In this document: piece by piece, positions 1 to 7,629 of the stretch
Numbering within the stretch: the first letter of the stretch is position 1
Layout of the letters: each line of letters starts with the position of its first letter
NCBI RefSeq assembly: GCF_003143855.1
Contig: NZ_QFRK01000019.1
Location: forward strand, 1 to 64,000
DNA from: Streptomyces sp. NWU339
GTDB lineage: Bacteria > Actinomycetota > Actinomycetes > Streptomycetales > Streptomycetaceae
Reading direction: 5' to 3'
DNA length: 64,000 bases
Translations under genes and position numbers: made by a program
Notes under the pieces: generated by a model
Databases searched by the model: none
The model's input: the letters and a program-made list of their open reading frames with translations, nothing else
What the model was told of the DNA's origin: nothing

Positions 1-456
1 GACCGGCAGCGCCGCCCGCGGGAAGTGCAGCGCCCGCACCAGGCCCAGGTTGCCGGAGATGGCCCGCACCCCGGCCAGCACCGAGCTCTGGGTGAAGGTG
101 AACACGAACACCCCGGTCACCAAAAACGGCACGTAGATCTCGTGCGGGATGCCTTTGCGGGCGCCCAGCAGCAGCCCGAAGATGAAGAAGTACACGGCCG
201 CGTTCAGCAGCGGGGTGGCCACCTGCCACAGCTGGCCCAGTTTGGCCTGGCTGTACTGCGCGGTCAGCTTCGCCCGGGAGAAGGCCAGGATGAAGTGCCG
301 GCGCGCCCACAGCTGACGGACGTACTCGGGCAGCGACGGCCGGGCGCCGCTGACCGTCAGCCCGTACCGGGCGGCGAGCTCGGCCGCCGTGAGGCCCTCG
401 TCGGGCGGTACGGACGCGCTGACCGCGACCGTGCCGTCGTGCGTTGTCTCACTCAC
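1..456 (-). CDS. ABC-2 type exporter permease, partial (C-terminus beyond window)
   Basis: This is the N-terminal 152 codons of an integral-membrane permease of the ABC-2 family, the type that exports polysaccharides, teichoic acids or glycolipids with a separate ATPase (Wzm/TagG-like). After a soluble N-terminal stretch of about 40 residues comes the sequence around 'VRQLWARRHFILAFSRAKL', then hydrophobic helices containing 'QLWQVATPLLNAAVYFFIFG' and a glycine/valine-rich segment, typical of the first transmembrane part of this family. The start is taken as GTG at 456 (MSETTHDG...). It lies 108 bp downstream of the glycosyltransferase gene on the same strand, so it probably exports the product made by the genes at 565-5902. 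The partner ATPase would be expected just outside the window. The family call is firm; the substrate is unknown. Confidence 0.85.
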   Translation of the reverse strand, partial: MSETTHDGTVAVSASVPPDEGLTAAELAARYGLTVSGARPSLPEYVRQLWARRHFILAFSRAKLTAQYSQAKLGQLWQVATPLLNAAVYFFIFGLLLGARKGIPHEIYVPFLVTGVFVFTFTQSSVLAGVRAISGNLGLVRALHFPRAALPV

Positions 457-564
457 TGGTGGAAGCTTTCCCTCTTCGAGATGCGCGGCCCCCGCGGGCC
501 TGGCACGTGCCGGGGGCCCGGGGTGTGGTCCCGTGGTTCCCGGCTGGTTCCGGATACGAGCTTG

Positions 565-1458
565 TCAGATGACGGGGGGCCGGCCCAGCCGGGTCAGCCG
601 CCACACCGTACGCCACTTCATGGGCCGGCGGGGCCCGCAGGGGGTGGTCCAGCCCTCCCGGAAGCCTCCGAACCAGGCCTTCAGGGCCGGGCGTGAGGGC
701 CTGCGCACCAGCGTGAGCAGCATCCAGACGCTCAGATAGACGGGGAGCAGGGGCGCGGGAAGATTGCGACGGGCCAGCCAGACCCGGTTGCGGGCGACCA
801 TGCGGTGGTAGACCGCGTGCCGTGAGGGGGCGGTGGTCGGGTGGTACAGCACCATGTCGGACCGGTAGTCGATCATCCAGCCGGCGTCGAGGGCCCGCCA
901 GGCCAGGTCGGTCTCCTCGTGGGCGTAGAAGAACGCGTCGGGCAGTCCGCCGACGTCGGCGAAGACCCGGGTGCGTACGGCGTTGGCACCGCCGAGGAAG
1001 GTCGTCACCCGGGAGGAGCGCATCGGGTCGGCGGCGCGCAGCCGGGGCACGTGGCGGCGCTGGGTGGCCCCGGTGTCCGGGTCGGCGATGCGGAAGCTGA
1101 TGATGCCGAGCCCCGGGTCGGCCGTGAACGCCTCGCGGCACAGCTCGGCGGTGTCGTGGCTCGCCAGGAGGCCGTCGTCGTCGAGGAACAGCAGGATGTC
1201 GACGTCCCGGCCGTTCGGTCCGAAGGCCTCGATGCCGACGTTGCGGCCGCCGGGGATGCCGAGGTTCTCCGGCAGCTCGACGGTGCGCACGCCCTCGGGT
1301 ACGTCGGGGACGGGCGAGCCGTTCCCCACCACGACCACCTGGACCGGGGCGCCCTCCTGCTTGGCGACGGACTCGAGCAGGGCGCGCAGTTCGTCGGGGC
1401 GGTTGCCCATGGTGATGATCACCGCGCCGACCGTGAGGGAGGAGCCCACAGCGGTCAC
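565..1458 (-). CDS. Family 2 glycosyltransferase (GT-A fold)
   Basis: A cytoplasmic glycosyltransferase of 297 residues that would transfer a sugar from a nucleotide-sugar donor to an envelope glycoconjugate. The N-terminus reads 'VGAVIITMGNRPDELRALLE', the usual nucleotide-binding opening of GT2. The 'LLFLDDDG' segment supplies the metal-binding DXD motif, and 'FFYAHEETDLAWRAL' supplies the ED(E/T)-type catalytic base region typical of rhamnosyltransferase-like members. The GTG start at 1458 overlaps the TGA of the upstream CDP-alcohol transferase as GTGA, indicating translational coupling. The C-terminus carries a hydrophobic patch (LLPVYLSVWMLLTLV) that may dock it to the membrane. Acceptor and sugar are not predictable from the sequence. 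Confidence 0.9.
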   Translation of the reverse strand: MTAVGSSLTVGAVIITMGNRPDELRALLESVAKQEGAPVQVVVVGNGSPVPDVPEGVRTVELPENLGIPGGRNVGIEAFGPNGRDVDILLFLDDDGLLASHDTAELCREAFTADPGLGIISFRIADPDTGATQRRHVPRLRAADPMRSSRVTTFLGGANAVRTRVFADVGGLPDAFFYAHEETDLAWRALDAGWMIDYRSDMVLYHPTTAPSRHAVYHRMVARNRVWLARRNLPAPLLPVYLSVWMLLTLVRRPSRPALKAWFGGFREGWTTPCGPRRPMKWRTVWRLTRLGRPPVI

Positions 1459-2234
1459 CTCAGCCTGCTGGAGGCAAGGATGGACACCAGGTGCAGAACG
1501 GTCTGCACCAGGGCGATCCCGGCGAGGACGGCGGTACCGAGCCGGGTGAAGAACAGGTCGCCTCGGACCGCGTCCACGATCGCGAGGACCAGGATCAGCA
1601 GGGACGCCTCGACACCGAGGATCAGCCGGTGGAACTTCAGGGCCCCGGCGGCCCGGCGGGCCAGTGCCATGCCGGAGGAGCGCGGCTCGGAGGCGGCCTC
1701 CTTGACCGGCGGCAGCCCGCCCTGGTGGCGGGCCACGCCGACCAGGTCGGTCTCGGCCTTGACCAGGATCGCGCCGAGGGCGGCCAGAGTGCCGAGGAAG
1801 GCCCAGAGCCAGTCGATGCGCCCGGTGCCCCACAGGTCGGCTGCCCGCAGGCCCAGTCCGACCAGGACGGCGGCGTCGCACAGGTAGGCGCCGACCCGGT
1901 CCAGGTAGACCCCGCTGAGCGAGAACTGCTGCTTCCAGCGGGCGACCTCGCCGTCGACGCAGTCCAGCAGCAGGTACAGCTGGACCATGACCACGCCGAG
2001 GACGGCCCCCGTGATCCCCGGCACCAGCAGGGCCGGGGCCGCGAGGACGCCGAAGACGGTCATCAGGTACGTGAGCTGGTTGGGCGTGACCCTGGTGTTC
2101 ACCAGGTAGCGGTCCACCCGCAGGGACACCTCACGCATGTAGAGGCGTCCCATCCAGTGCTCACCGCTGCGCCGGTCCTTCACCCCCGCGGGGTGTACGA
2201 CCGGGCGGAGTTCAGCTACCGATGGCCTTGACAT
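1455..2234 (-). CDS. CDP-alcohol phosphatidyltransferase family protein, fourth motif Asp replaced by Ala
   Basis: A 259-residue polytopic membrane protein of the CDP-alcohol phosphotransferase family, which joins a CMP-activated alcohol or lipid to a second alcohol. The signature is D-x2-D-G-x2-A-R-x8-G-x3-D-x3-D. Here 'DCVDGEVAR' is intact, followed eight residues later by 'GVYLD', but the position expected to be the fourth Asp is Ala (GVYLDRVGAYLCD); the next Asp is four residues further on. That Asp is usually regarded as the catalytic base, so activity may be altered or lost. About six hydrophobic helices are visible. ATG at 2234 overlaps the end of the dehydrogenase gene by 23 bp and the stop is coupled to the glycosyltransferase. 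It could be a non-catalytic partner of the larger paralogue at 4010-5902. Confidence 0.88.
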   Translation of the reverse strand: MSRPSVAELRPVVHPAGVKDRRSGEHWMGRLYMREVSLRVDRYLVNTRVTPNQLTYLMTVFGVLAAPALLVPGITGAVLGVVMVQLYLLLDCVDGEVARWKQQFSLSGVYLDRVGAYLCDAAVLVGLGLRAADLWGTGRIDWLWAFLGTLAALGAILVKAETDLVGVARHQGGLPPVKEAASEPRSSGMALARRAAGALKFHRLILGVEASLLILVLAIVDAVRGDLFFTRLGTAVLAGIALVQTVLHLVSILASSRLR

Positions 2235-3273
2235 AGTCGGCGTAGACGTCCTTGATCTGTTCGGTCTTCAGGTCGAGATGCTCGAGGATCGTGTAGCGGC
2301 CGGGCCGGGTCTCCGGGGCGAATTCGACGGCCCGGACGAACTCCTCCGTCGTGAAGCCGATCTCCTGGGGCAGCACCGGCAGCCCGTGCCGGCGCAGCAC
2401 CTCGGCCATGTACACCGACTCCTCGTGCGCGCCACGCAGGTACATCGCGAAGGCCGCGCCCAGCCCGCACTGCTCCCCGTGGGCGGCGGCCCGCTTGGGG
2501 AAGAGCAGGTCGAAGGCGTGGTTGATCTCGTGGCAGGCCCCGGAGGACGGCCGCGAGTCACCGGACACCGACATGGCGATGCCGCTGAGGACCAGCGCCT
2601 CGGCGAGCACCTGGAGGAAGTCGTTGTCGCCGATGCCCCCGGGATGGCGCAGCACGGACTCGCCGGCCTGCCGGGCCATGGCCGCGGCGAGTCCGTCGAT
2701 CCGCTCGCCCTTGACCCTGCACGCCAGTTCCCAGTCCGCGACGGCGGAGACGTTGGAGACGGCGTCGCCGATCCCGGCGCGTACGTAGCGCACCGGGGCG
2801 TCCCGGATGATGTCCAGGTCGATGACGACGGCGATCGGGTTGGGCACCCCGTAGGAGCCGCGTCCCGCGTCGTTGTCGAGGGTGGCGACGGGCGAGCAGA
2901 GACCGTCGTGCGCGAGGTTCGTCGGTACGGCGACCAGGGGGAGGCCGACGCGTGCCGCGGCGAACTTGGCGCAGTCGATGATCTTGCCGCCGCCGAGTCC
3001 GACGACCGCGTCGTAGTGGCCGGCCTTTATGGCACCGGCCAGCCGGACCGCGTCGTCGAGGGTGCCGCCGCCGACCTCGTACCAGGTGGCGCCGGGCAGC
3101 GACGGGGAGAGCCGCTCGCGCAGCCCGGTGCCGGAGCCGCCGCTGACGGCGACGGCGAGGCGTCCGGACTGCGAGATGCGCTCGTCGGCGAGGACACAGC
3201 CCAGGTCGTCGAGGGCGCCGGGGCGGATGTCGACGACGAGCGGGGAGGGGATCAGCCGGGTCAGTACTGGCAC
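2212..3273 (-). CDS. Glycerol-1-phosphate dehydrogenase-like iron/zinc alcohol dehydrogenase
   Basis: A 353-residue enzyme of the group III metal-dependent dehydrogenase superfamily, most like AraM/EgsA sn-glycerol-1-phosphate dehydrogenases that reduce dihydroxyacetone phosphate with NAD(P)H. The NAD-binding segment 'VVGLGGGKIIDCAKFAA' and the loop 'AVPTNLAHDGLCSPVATL' are characteristic. Probable metal ligands are the Asp of 'GIGDAVSN', the His of 'CHEINHAFDLLF' and the His of 'AAAHGEQCGLG'. The start is GTG at 3273, preceded by GGGAG with good spacing; it overlaps the upstream nucleotidyltransferase by 13 bp. In this operon it probably supplies a polyol phosphate for activation by the nucleotidyltransferase and transfer by the CDP-alcohol enzymes. 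Other polyol phosphate substrates cannot be excluded. Confidence 0.87.
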   Translation of the reverse strand: MPVLTRLIPSPLVVDIRPGALDDLGCVLADERISQSGRLAVAVSGGSGTGLRERLSPSLPGATWYEVGGGTLDDAVRLAGAIKAGHYDAVVGLGGGKIIDCAKFAAARVGLPLVAVPTNLAHDGLCSPVATLDNDAGRGSYGVPNPIAVVIDLDIIRDAPVRYVRAGIGDAVSNVSAVADWELACRVKGERIDGLAAAMARQAGESVLRHPGGIGDNDFLQVLAEALVLSGIAMSVSGDSRPSSGACHEINHAFDLLFPKRAAAHGEQCGLGAAFAMYLRGAHEESVYMAEVLRRHGLPVLPQEIGFTTEEFVRAVEFAPETRPGRYTILEHLDLKTEQIKDVYADYVKAIGS

Positions 3274-4013
3274 GTGATCTCCCGTCCGCGGGCGAGGTCG
3301 TCGTGGTTGTCGATCTCCACCCAGTCGATGTCGCCGATCGGCGCCACGTCGATCCGGAAGCCGCGGTTCACGAGCTCCTGGTAGCCGTGCTCGTAGAACT
3401 GCTGCGGGTCGGTCTCCCACACGGTCCTCAGCGCGTCGGCCAGCTCCGGGGCGGCGTCGCCCTCGATGAGGGTGACGCCGATGTACTCGCCGGTGGCCTC
3501 GGCGGGGTCCATCAGCTTGGTGATCCTCGTCATGCCCCGCTCGGGGTCGGCGACGACCTTCATCTCCTCGTCGGCGAGCTGCTTGACCGTGTCGAGGGCG
3601 AGGATGATCCGCTTGCCGTCGCCGCGGGCGGCGAGCAGCGTCTTCTCGACGGAGACGGGGTGCACGGTGTCGCCGTTGGCGAGGATCACTCCGTCCTTGA
3701 GGGCGTCACGGCCGCACCACAGGGAGTAGGCGTTGTTCCACTCCTCGGCCTTGTCGTTGTCGATGAGGGTGAGCTTGAGCCCGTACTTCCGCTCCAGGGC
3801 CGCCTTGCGCTCGTACACGGCCTCCTTGCGGTAGCCGACGATGACGGCTGCCTCGGTGAGGCCGATCTCGGCGAAGTTGCCGAGGGTCAGGTCGAGGACC
3901 GTCGGCTCACCCTCTATGCCCGCGGGCCCCACCGGCACCAGCGCCTTGGGCAGGGTGTCGGTGTAGGGACGCAGACGCCGTCCGGCGCCGGCCGCCAGCA
4001 CGAGGCCGATCAT
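3261..4013 (-). CDS. Sugar/polyol-phosphate nucleotidyltransferase
   Basis: A 250-residue cytoplasmic nucleotidyltransferase of the NTP_transferase family. It opens with 'MIGLVLAAGAGRRLRPYTDTLPKALVPVG', which contains the nucleotide-binding G-x-G-x-R and catalytic PK motifs (quoted here across its first 29 residues only in part: LAAGAGRRLRP and LPKAL). 'LANGDTVHP' is the metal-binding G-D region, and the C-terminal 'DWVEIDNHDDLARG' is typical of the inositol-phosphate or phosphocholine cytidylyltransferase branch. Flanked by two CDP-alcohol transferases and a glycerol-1-phosphate dehydrogenase, it most plausibly makes a CDP-alcohol. ATG at 4013 overlaps the stop of the preceding gene as ATGA. 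Confidence 0.9.
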   Translation of the reverse strand: MIGLVLAAGAGRRLRPYTDTLPKALVPVGPAGIEGEPTVLDLTLGNFAEIGLTEAAVIVGYRKEAVYERKAALERKYGLKLTLIDNDKAEEWNNAYSLWCGRDALKDGVILANGDTVHPVSVEKTLLAARGDGKRIILALDTVKQLADEEMKVVADPERGMTRITKLMDPAEATGEYIGVTLIEGDAAPELADALRTVWETDPQQFYEHGYQELVNRGFRIDVAPIGDIDWVEIDNHDDLARGREITCQY

Positions 4014-5902
4014 GCGGGTTCTCCTTCATCGTGTACGGCGGGCGCGCCGCCCCGGTGGGCGGCCACCCAGAAGCGGATGCTCTCGACGAGCACCAGCAGG
4101 GCCACGGCCACGGCGAGCACCGTGAGTGCGACCGTGAACTGCGAGGCGGTGAGCAGGGCCGCCAGTACGGCGACCGCCAATGTGCGGCCCTCGTGCCCCC
4201 CGATCGCCCGCACCAGCCAGGGCGGGGGCGCGCCCGCGTTGCCGCGGATGCGGTAGACCGTGTCGTAGTGATGGTAGGCGACCGCGGCAACCAGTCCGTA
4301 GGCCGCGGGTAGCGCTCCGTTCACGTCCGCGTTGGCCGCGAGCGCCAGGACCGTGCCGTACTCGGCGGCGCGGAAGAAGGGGGGGACCAGCCAGTCGAGG
4401 GCGCCGCCCAGCGGGCGGGCGACGGCCAGGGCGGAGGCCGGGACGTAGAGCAGGGCCGCGAGGACGGTCCACGGTCCGCCGAAGCCGGTCAGGGCGGCCG
4501 TGGTGACGACGGCGGCGCCGCCGAGCAGGGCGACGGCGGGGGCGGTGAAGCCGGGCAGGCTCCGTGCGGTGTTCCTCAGCACGGCCGCCAGGCGCTCGGC
4601 GAGCGGCCCGGTGTCGGCCAGGTCGGCGAGGGCCCGTGTCGCGCGCTCGGCGCTCCCCCAGGGCTGAACGCCTGGGGGGACCCCCATGGCCCTGCGGTTC
4701 CGCGAGCGCAGGACACGGCCCGCCGTGGTGTACGTCGCCGCGAAGGCGCAGCCGATCAGCAGGGCGTAGAAGGTGATGCGGGGGGTCGTGAGGGCGGTGA
4801 GGACGGCGAGCATCGCCCAGCGCTCACCGATCGGCAGGACGATCATGCGGCGGACCCAGACCGTCCAGCCGACGCTGTCGAGGCGGTTGGAGAGGGCGGC
4901 GGTGGGGCTGGTGTTGGCAGGGTCCCCCGTGTTCGCCTCGTTGAAGGAGAAGTCCACGACGTGTCGGCAGGTCTGCAGGACCATCGCGCCGAGGGCGAGG
5001 CCCCACACGTCGTCGCCTCCCCCACTGCCGCTCGCGGCCGATGCGCCGAGGGCGAGGCCCGCGTAGTAGGCGTACTCCTTGGCGCGGTCGAAGGTGGCGT
5101 CGAGCCAGGCGCCGAGGGTGGAGTACTGCAGGGAGTAGCGGGCGAGCTGACCGTCGGTGCAGTCCAGCACGAAGGAGGCCAGCAGCAGGACGCCGGCGGC
5201 GACGAAGCCGCCGCGGGTTCCGGTGGCGGCGCAGCCCGCCGCTATGAGCGCGGTGAGCAGCGAGGCGGTGGTGACCTGGTTGGGGGTCAGCCCGCGGCGG
5301 GCGCACCAGCGGGCGAGGTAGCGGGAGTACGGGCTGACGCAGTAGGTGGTGAAGAAGCCGTCGCGGGCCTTGACCGCCGACTTCAGGCGGACGGCCTCGT
5401 CGTCGACCGCGGCGACGGCCTGCCTGGCCTCGTTGCGGGCCTGCGGGTCGTCGGGGACGGTGGCGACGAGGCTGCCCAGGTCGGGGCGGTACACGTCGAT
5501 GCCGTCAGCACTGTCGGCACAGTCGGCTTCGAGGGCGGCGACGACGCGGTCGGCGAGACTACCGGTGAGGGTGGTGCCGCCGGCCGGGCTCTCGCCGGTG
5601 GCGGAGCTCTCGCGGGCCATCGCGCGGGTCAGGGCCTGGCGGCCGGCCGGCTGGGCGGTGACGGCGCCGGGGATCGCGGCGAGCGGGAAGCGCGGGTCGG
5701 TGAGACCGAGGCGCAGCGCGTGCTCATGGCCCACGAAGCGGGCGTCGACGACGGCGACCCGTCGGCCTGCGGACACCTCGGCGAGCAGGGTCTCGGCCTC
5801 GGCGGTGTCGGCCGCGATCCGCACGTCGAAGCCGAGGGAGCGCAGGTCCGACTCGAGTGACGAACCGGGGACCGGCTGTCCGGTGAGGATGGCGGTCGAC
5901 AA
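4010..5902 (-). CDS. DUF5941 / CDP-alcohol phosphatidyltransferase fusion protein
   Basis: A 630-residue, first-in-operon protein. Residues about 1-180 form a soluble region; about 185-390 form a CDP-alcohol phosphotransferase membrane domain with the full motif 'DCTDGQLARYSLQ...GAWLDATFD', all four Asp present; about 400-625 form a second hydrophobic part matching the Streptomyces DUF5941 family. It likely transfers a phospho-alcohol to an unknown acceptor in the cytoplasmic membrane. Between the two membrane parts, the linker 'MGVPPGVQPWGSAERA' is encoded by a palindromic Streptomyces repeat (4652-4687). The operon promoter should lie in 5903-6100. The stop overlaps the next start as ATGA. 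This paralogue is probably the active transferase of the pair, since the one at 1455-2234 lacks an Asp. Confidence 0.85.
   Translation of the reverse strand: MSTAILTGQPVPGSSLESDLRSLGFDVRIAADTAEAETLLAEVSAGRRVAVVDARFVGHEHALRLGLTDPRFPLAAIPGAVTAQPAGRQALTRAMARESSATGESPAGGTTLTGSLADRVVAALEADCADSADGIDVYRPDLGSLVATVPDDPQARNEARQAVAAVDDEAVRLKSAVKARDGFFTTYCVSPYSRYLARWCARRGLTPNQVTTASLLTALIAAGCAATGTRGGFVAAGVLLLASFVLDCTDGQLARYSLQYSTLGAWLDATFDRAKEYAYYAGLALGASAASGSGGGDDVWGLALGAMVLQTCRHVVDFSFNEANTGDPANTSPTAALSNRLDSVGWTVWVRRMIVLPIGERWAMLAVLTALTTPRITFYALLIGCAFAATYTTAGRVLRSRNRRAMGVPPGVQPWGSAERATRALADLADTGPLAERLAAVLRNTARSLPGFTAPAVALLGGAAVVTTAALTGFGGPWTVLAALLYVPASALAVARPLGGALDWLVPPFFRAAEYGTVLALAANADVNGALPAAYGLVAAVAYHHYDTVYRIRGNAGAPPPWLVRAIGGHEGRTLAVAVLAALLTASQFTVALTVLAVAVALLVLVESIRFWVAAHRGGAPAVHDEGEPA
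4652..4687. repeat. Palindromic Streptomyces-type repeat inside a coding sequence
   Basis: The arms CCCCCAGG (4655-4662) and CCTGGGGG (4671-4678) form a perfect hairpin, followed directly by GGACCCCCAT, which can pair alternatively with the second arm. The layout CTCCCCCA...TGGGGGGACCCCCAT resembles a palindromic repeat that is common in intergenic DNA of Streptomyces genomes (recalled, not searched). Here it is in frame and encodes a Gly/Pro-rich linker of the DUF5941 protein. Confidence 0.65.
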
Positions 5903-6414
5903 CCGAATCTCACTCCCTGGAGTGTCGGCGCGTCCACGCCGGTCGTGTACATGAGTGGGGGCGCCCGTACGTGCCTCCGGGCGGCATGTCGGCTGAGGCT
6001 ATCGGATGTCCCTGAACCCACGTTCACCGCGTGTTCGACGATTGGATCGACGTGGTTCCACTCGCATCCCTGCCGCGATCATCATCAGGGATGGCGGGGC
6101 CGACTCACAAACCACGCACCCAGAAGGGACATTGAGTCGAATACGGGACATTGCCGGTCGGAGGCGGGCCGCCGGTCGCGGCATGGAGCGGCTTCGTCCG
6201 ATTCTCCGCCGGCGCCCGTGTGCGGCGATCCCGGTGTGGACCTCATCACGGAGGACGGCTGCGCCGCAAGGTTCGAGGAACGCCCGACCACTCCTGACCT
6301 GCGATCGGTTTCCGCAGGTCAAGGCACATGACAACGGTGTTCAGTGCCGCGTTGCCCCATACCCCCCACCCGTAGTTCACTGTGATCGGGACGAGCGACG
6401 AAAGGACGGTCTCC
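5903..6414. other. Divergent intergenic region without a recognisable gene
   Basis: About 510 bp separate the minus-strand envelope operon from zitB. Reading frames exist on both strands here but show no family resemblance and arginine/proline-rich translations, so none is called. The segment should hold the promoters of both flanking transcripts and contains the Zur-like box at 6329-6343. Confidence 0.6.
6329..6343. promoter_or_regulatory. Putative Zur box upstream of zitB
   Basis: The 15-bp imperfect palindrome TGACAACGGTGTTCA resembles the actinobacterial zinc-uptake-regulator box (consensus near TGAAAATCATTTTCA) and sits 72 bp before the zitB start. In S. coelicolor, zitB is activated by Zur at high zinc (established knowledge from memory). 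The assignment here is inference from sequence and position. Confidence 0.5.
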
Positions 6415-7353
6415 ATGGGGGCTGGGCACGATCACGGGCACGCGCACGGAGCACCCGCCGGCGGTACGGCGAGTGCGGCGTACCGCGGCAGGCTCCGGGT
6501 GGCGCTGACGATCACGCTCGGTGTCATGGTCGTCGAGATCGTCGGCGGTGTGCTGTCCGGCTCGCTGGCCCTCGTCGCCGACGCCGCCCACATGGCGACC
6601 GACGCGCTGGGGCTCGGCATGGCCCTGCTGGCGATCCATTTCGCGAACCGCCCGCCGAGCGAGCGCCGCACCTTCGGATACGCCCGTGCGGAGATCCTCG
6701 CCGCCCTGGCGAACTGTCTGCTGCTGCTCGGGGTGGGCGGCTATGTGTTGTTCGAGGCGGTCCAGCGGTTCGTCTCGCCGGCCGGCGTCGAGGGCGGGCT
6801 GACCCTGGTCTTCGGCGCGATCGGTCTCGTCGCCAACTTGGTGTCGCTGACGCTGCTGATGCGCGGGCAGAAGGAGAGCCTGAACGTGCGGGGGGCGTTC
6901 CTGGAGGTGGCCGCCGACGCGCTCGGCTCGCTCGCCGTGATCGTCTCCGCCCTGGTCGTCATGACCACCGGCTGGACGGCCGCCGACCCGATCGCCTCCC
7001 TCGCGATCGCCTTGATGATCGTGCCCCGCAGCTTCAAGCTGCTGCGCGAGACATTGGACGTCCTGCTGGAGGCGGCGCCCAAGGACGTGGACATGGCCCA
7101 GGTCCGCGCGCACATCCTGGCCACGGACGGCGTCGAGGACGTCCACGACCTGCACGCCTGGACGATCACTTCGGGCATGCCGGTGCTCTCCGCCCACGTG
7201 GTGGTCCGCCCCGAGGTCCTCGACGCCCTCGGGCACGAGAAGATGCTGCACGAGCTCCAGAGTTGTCTGGGCGACCACTTCGACGTGGAGCACTGCACCT
7301 TCCAGTTGGAGCCACGCGGCCACGCGGAGCACGAGGCACGACTCTGCCACTGA
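6415..7353 (+). CDS. zitB: Cation diffusion facilitator, zinc exporter ZitB
   Basis: A 312-residue inner-membrane antiporter of the CDF family that expels Zn(II), possibly Cd or Co, in exchange for protons. The start at ATG 6415 has AAAGGA upstream and gives a histidine-rich N-terminus (HDHGHAHG) that may bind metal. Six transmembrane helices follow, with metal-site residues in 'LVADAAHMATDALGLG' (helix II, H-x3-D) and 'LEVAADALGS' (helix V, D-x3-D-like). The cytoplasmic C-terminal domain contains 'VHDLHAWTITSGMPVLSAHV', the CDF regulatory fold with zinc-binding His residues. It is monocistronic, preceded by a Zur-like box. Substrate preference for zinc is inferred from the family branch and that box. 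Confidence 0.92.
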   Translation: MGAGHDHGHAHGAPAGGTASAAYRGRLRVALTITLGVMVVEIVGGVLSGSLALVADAAHMATDALGLGMALLAIHFANRPPSERRTFGYARAEILAALANCLLLLGVGGYVLFEAVQRFVSPAGVEGGLTLVFGAIGLVANLVSLTLLMRGQKESLNVRGAFLEVAADALGSLAVIVSALVVMTTGWTAADPIASLAIALMIVPRSFKLLRETLDVLLEAAPKDVDMAQVRAHILATDGVEDVHDLHAWTITSGMPVLSAHVVVRPEVLDALGHEKMLHELQSCLGDHFDVEHCTFQLEPRGHAEHEARLCH

Positions 7354-7629
7354 GGCGGCGCCGAAGGCGTGCCCGGGGCGTGGGGCCGGGGACCGCTCGC
7401 CGGCGGAACGCATCCTTTCGCCCCCGTTCCGGCGCCCTTTCCCTCATGCCGTGCGGCTCCGGACGGTTCTGCGGCAACCGGTCCGGGCACGATCGCTTAC
7501 CGAGCCCCCTCCCGGTGTCCGGCCGACGCCACCGGCCGGTCGCGCCGCCCGCGGGACATGCGGGCGGGCCGGGAGTGCCGGGAGTGCCGGATTCGTGCGG
7601 CAGACTGGGGCGCGAAGACCGAGTGAAGG

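Noticed and set aside
6260..6285. GGTTCGAGGAAC resembling a tRNA T-arm
   Set aside because: No acceptor, D or anticodon arms can be built around it; no tRNA gene was found anywhere in the window.
5999..6334. A 111-residue minus-strand frame between the envelope operon and zitB
   Set aside because: Arg/Pro-rich translation without motifs; it overlaps the expected promoters and the Zur-like box.
7560..7600. Duplicated GGGAGTGCC motif upstream of idi
   Set aside because: A two-copy 9-bp repeat in GC-rich DNA; probably chance, with no palindromic structure.
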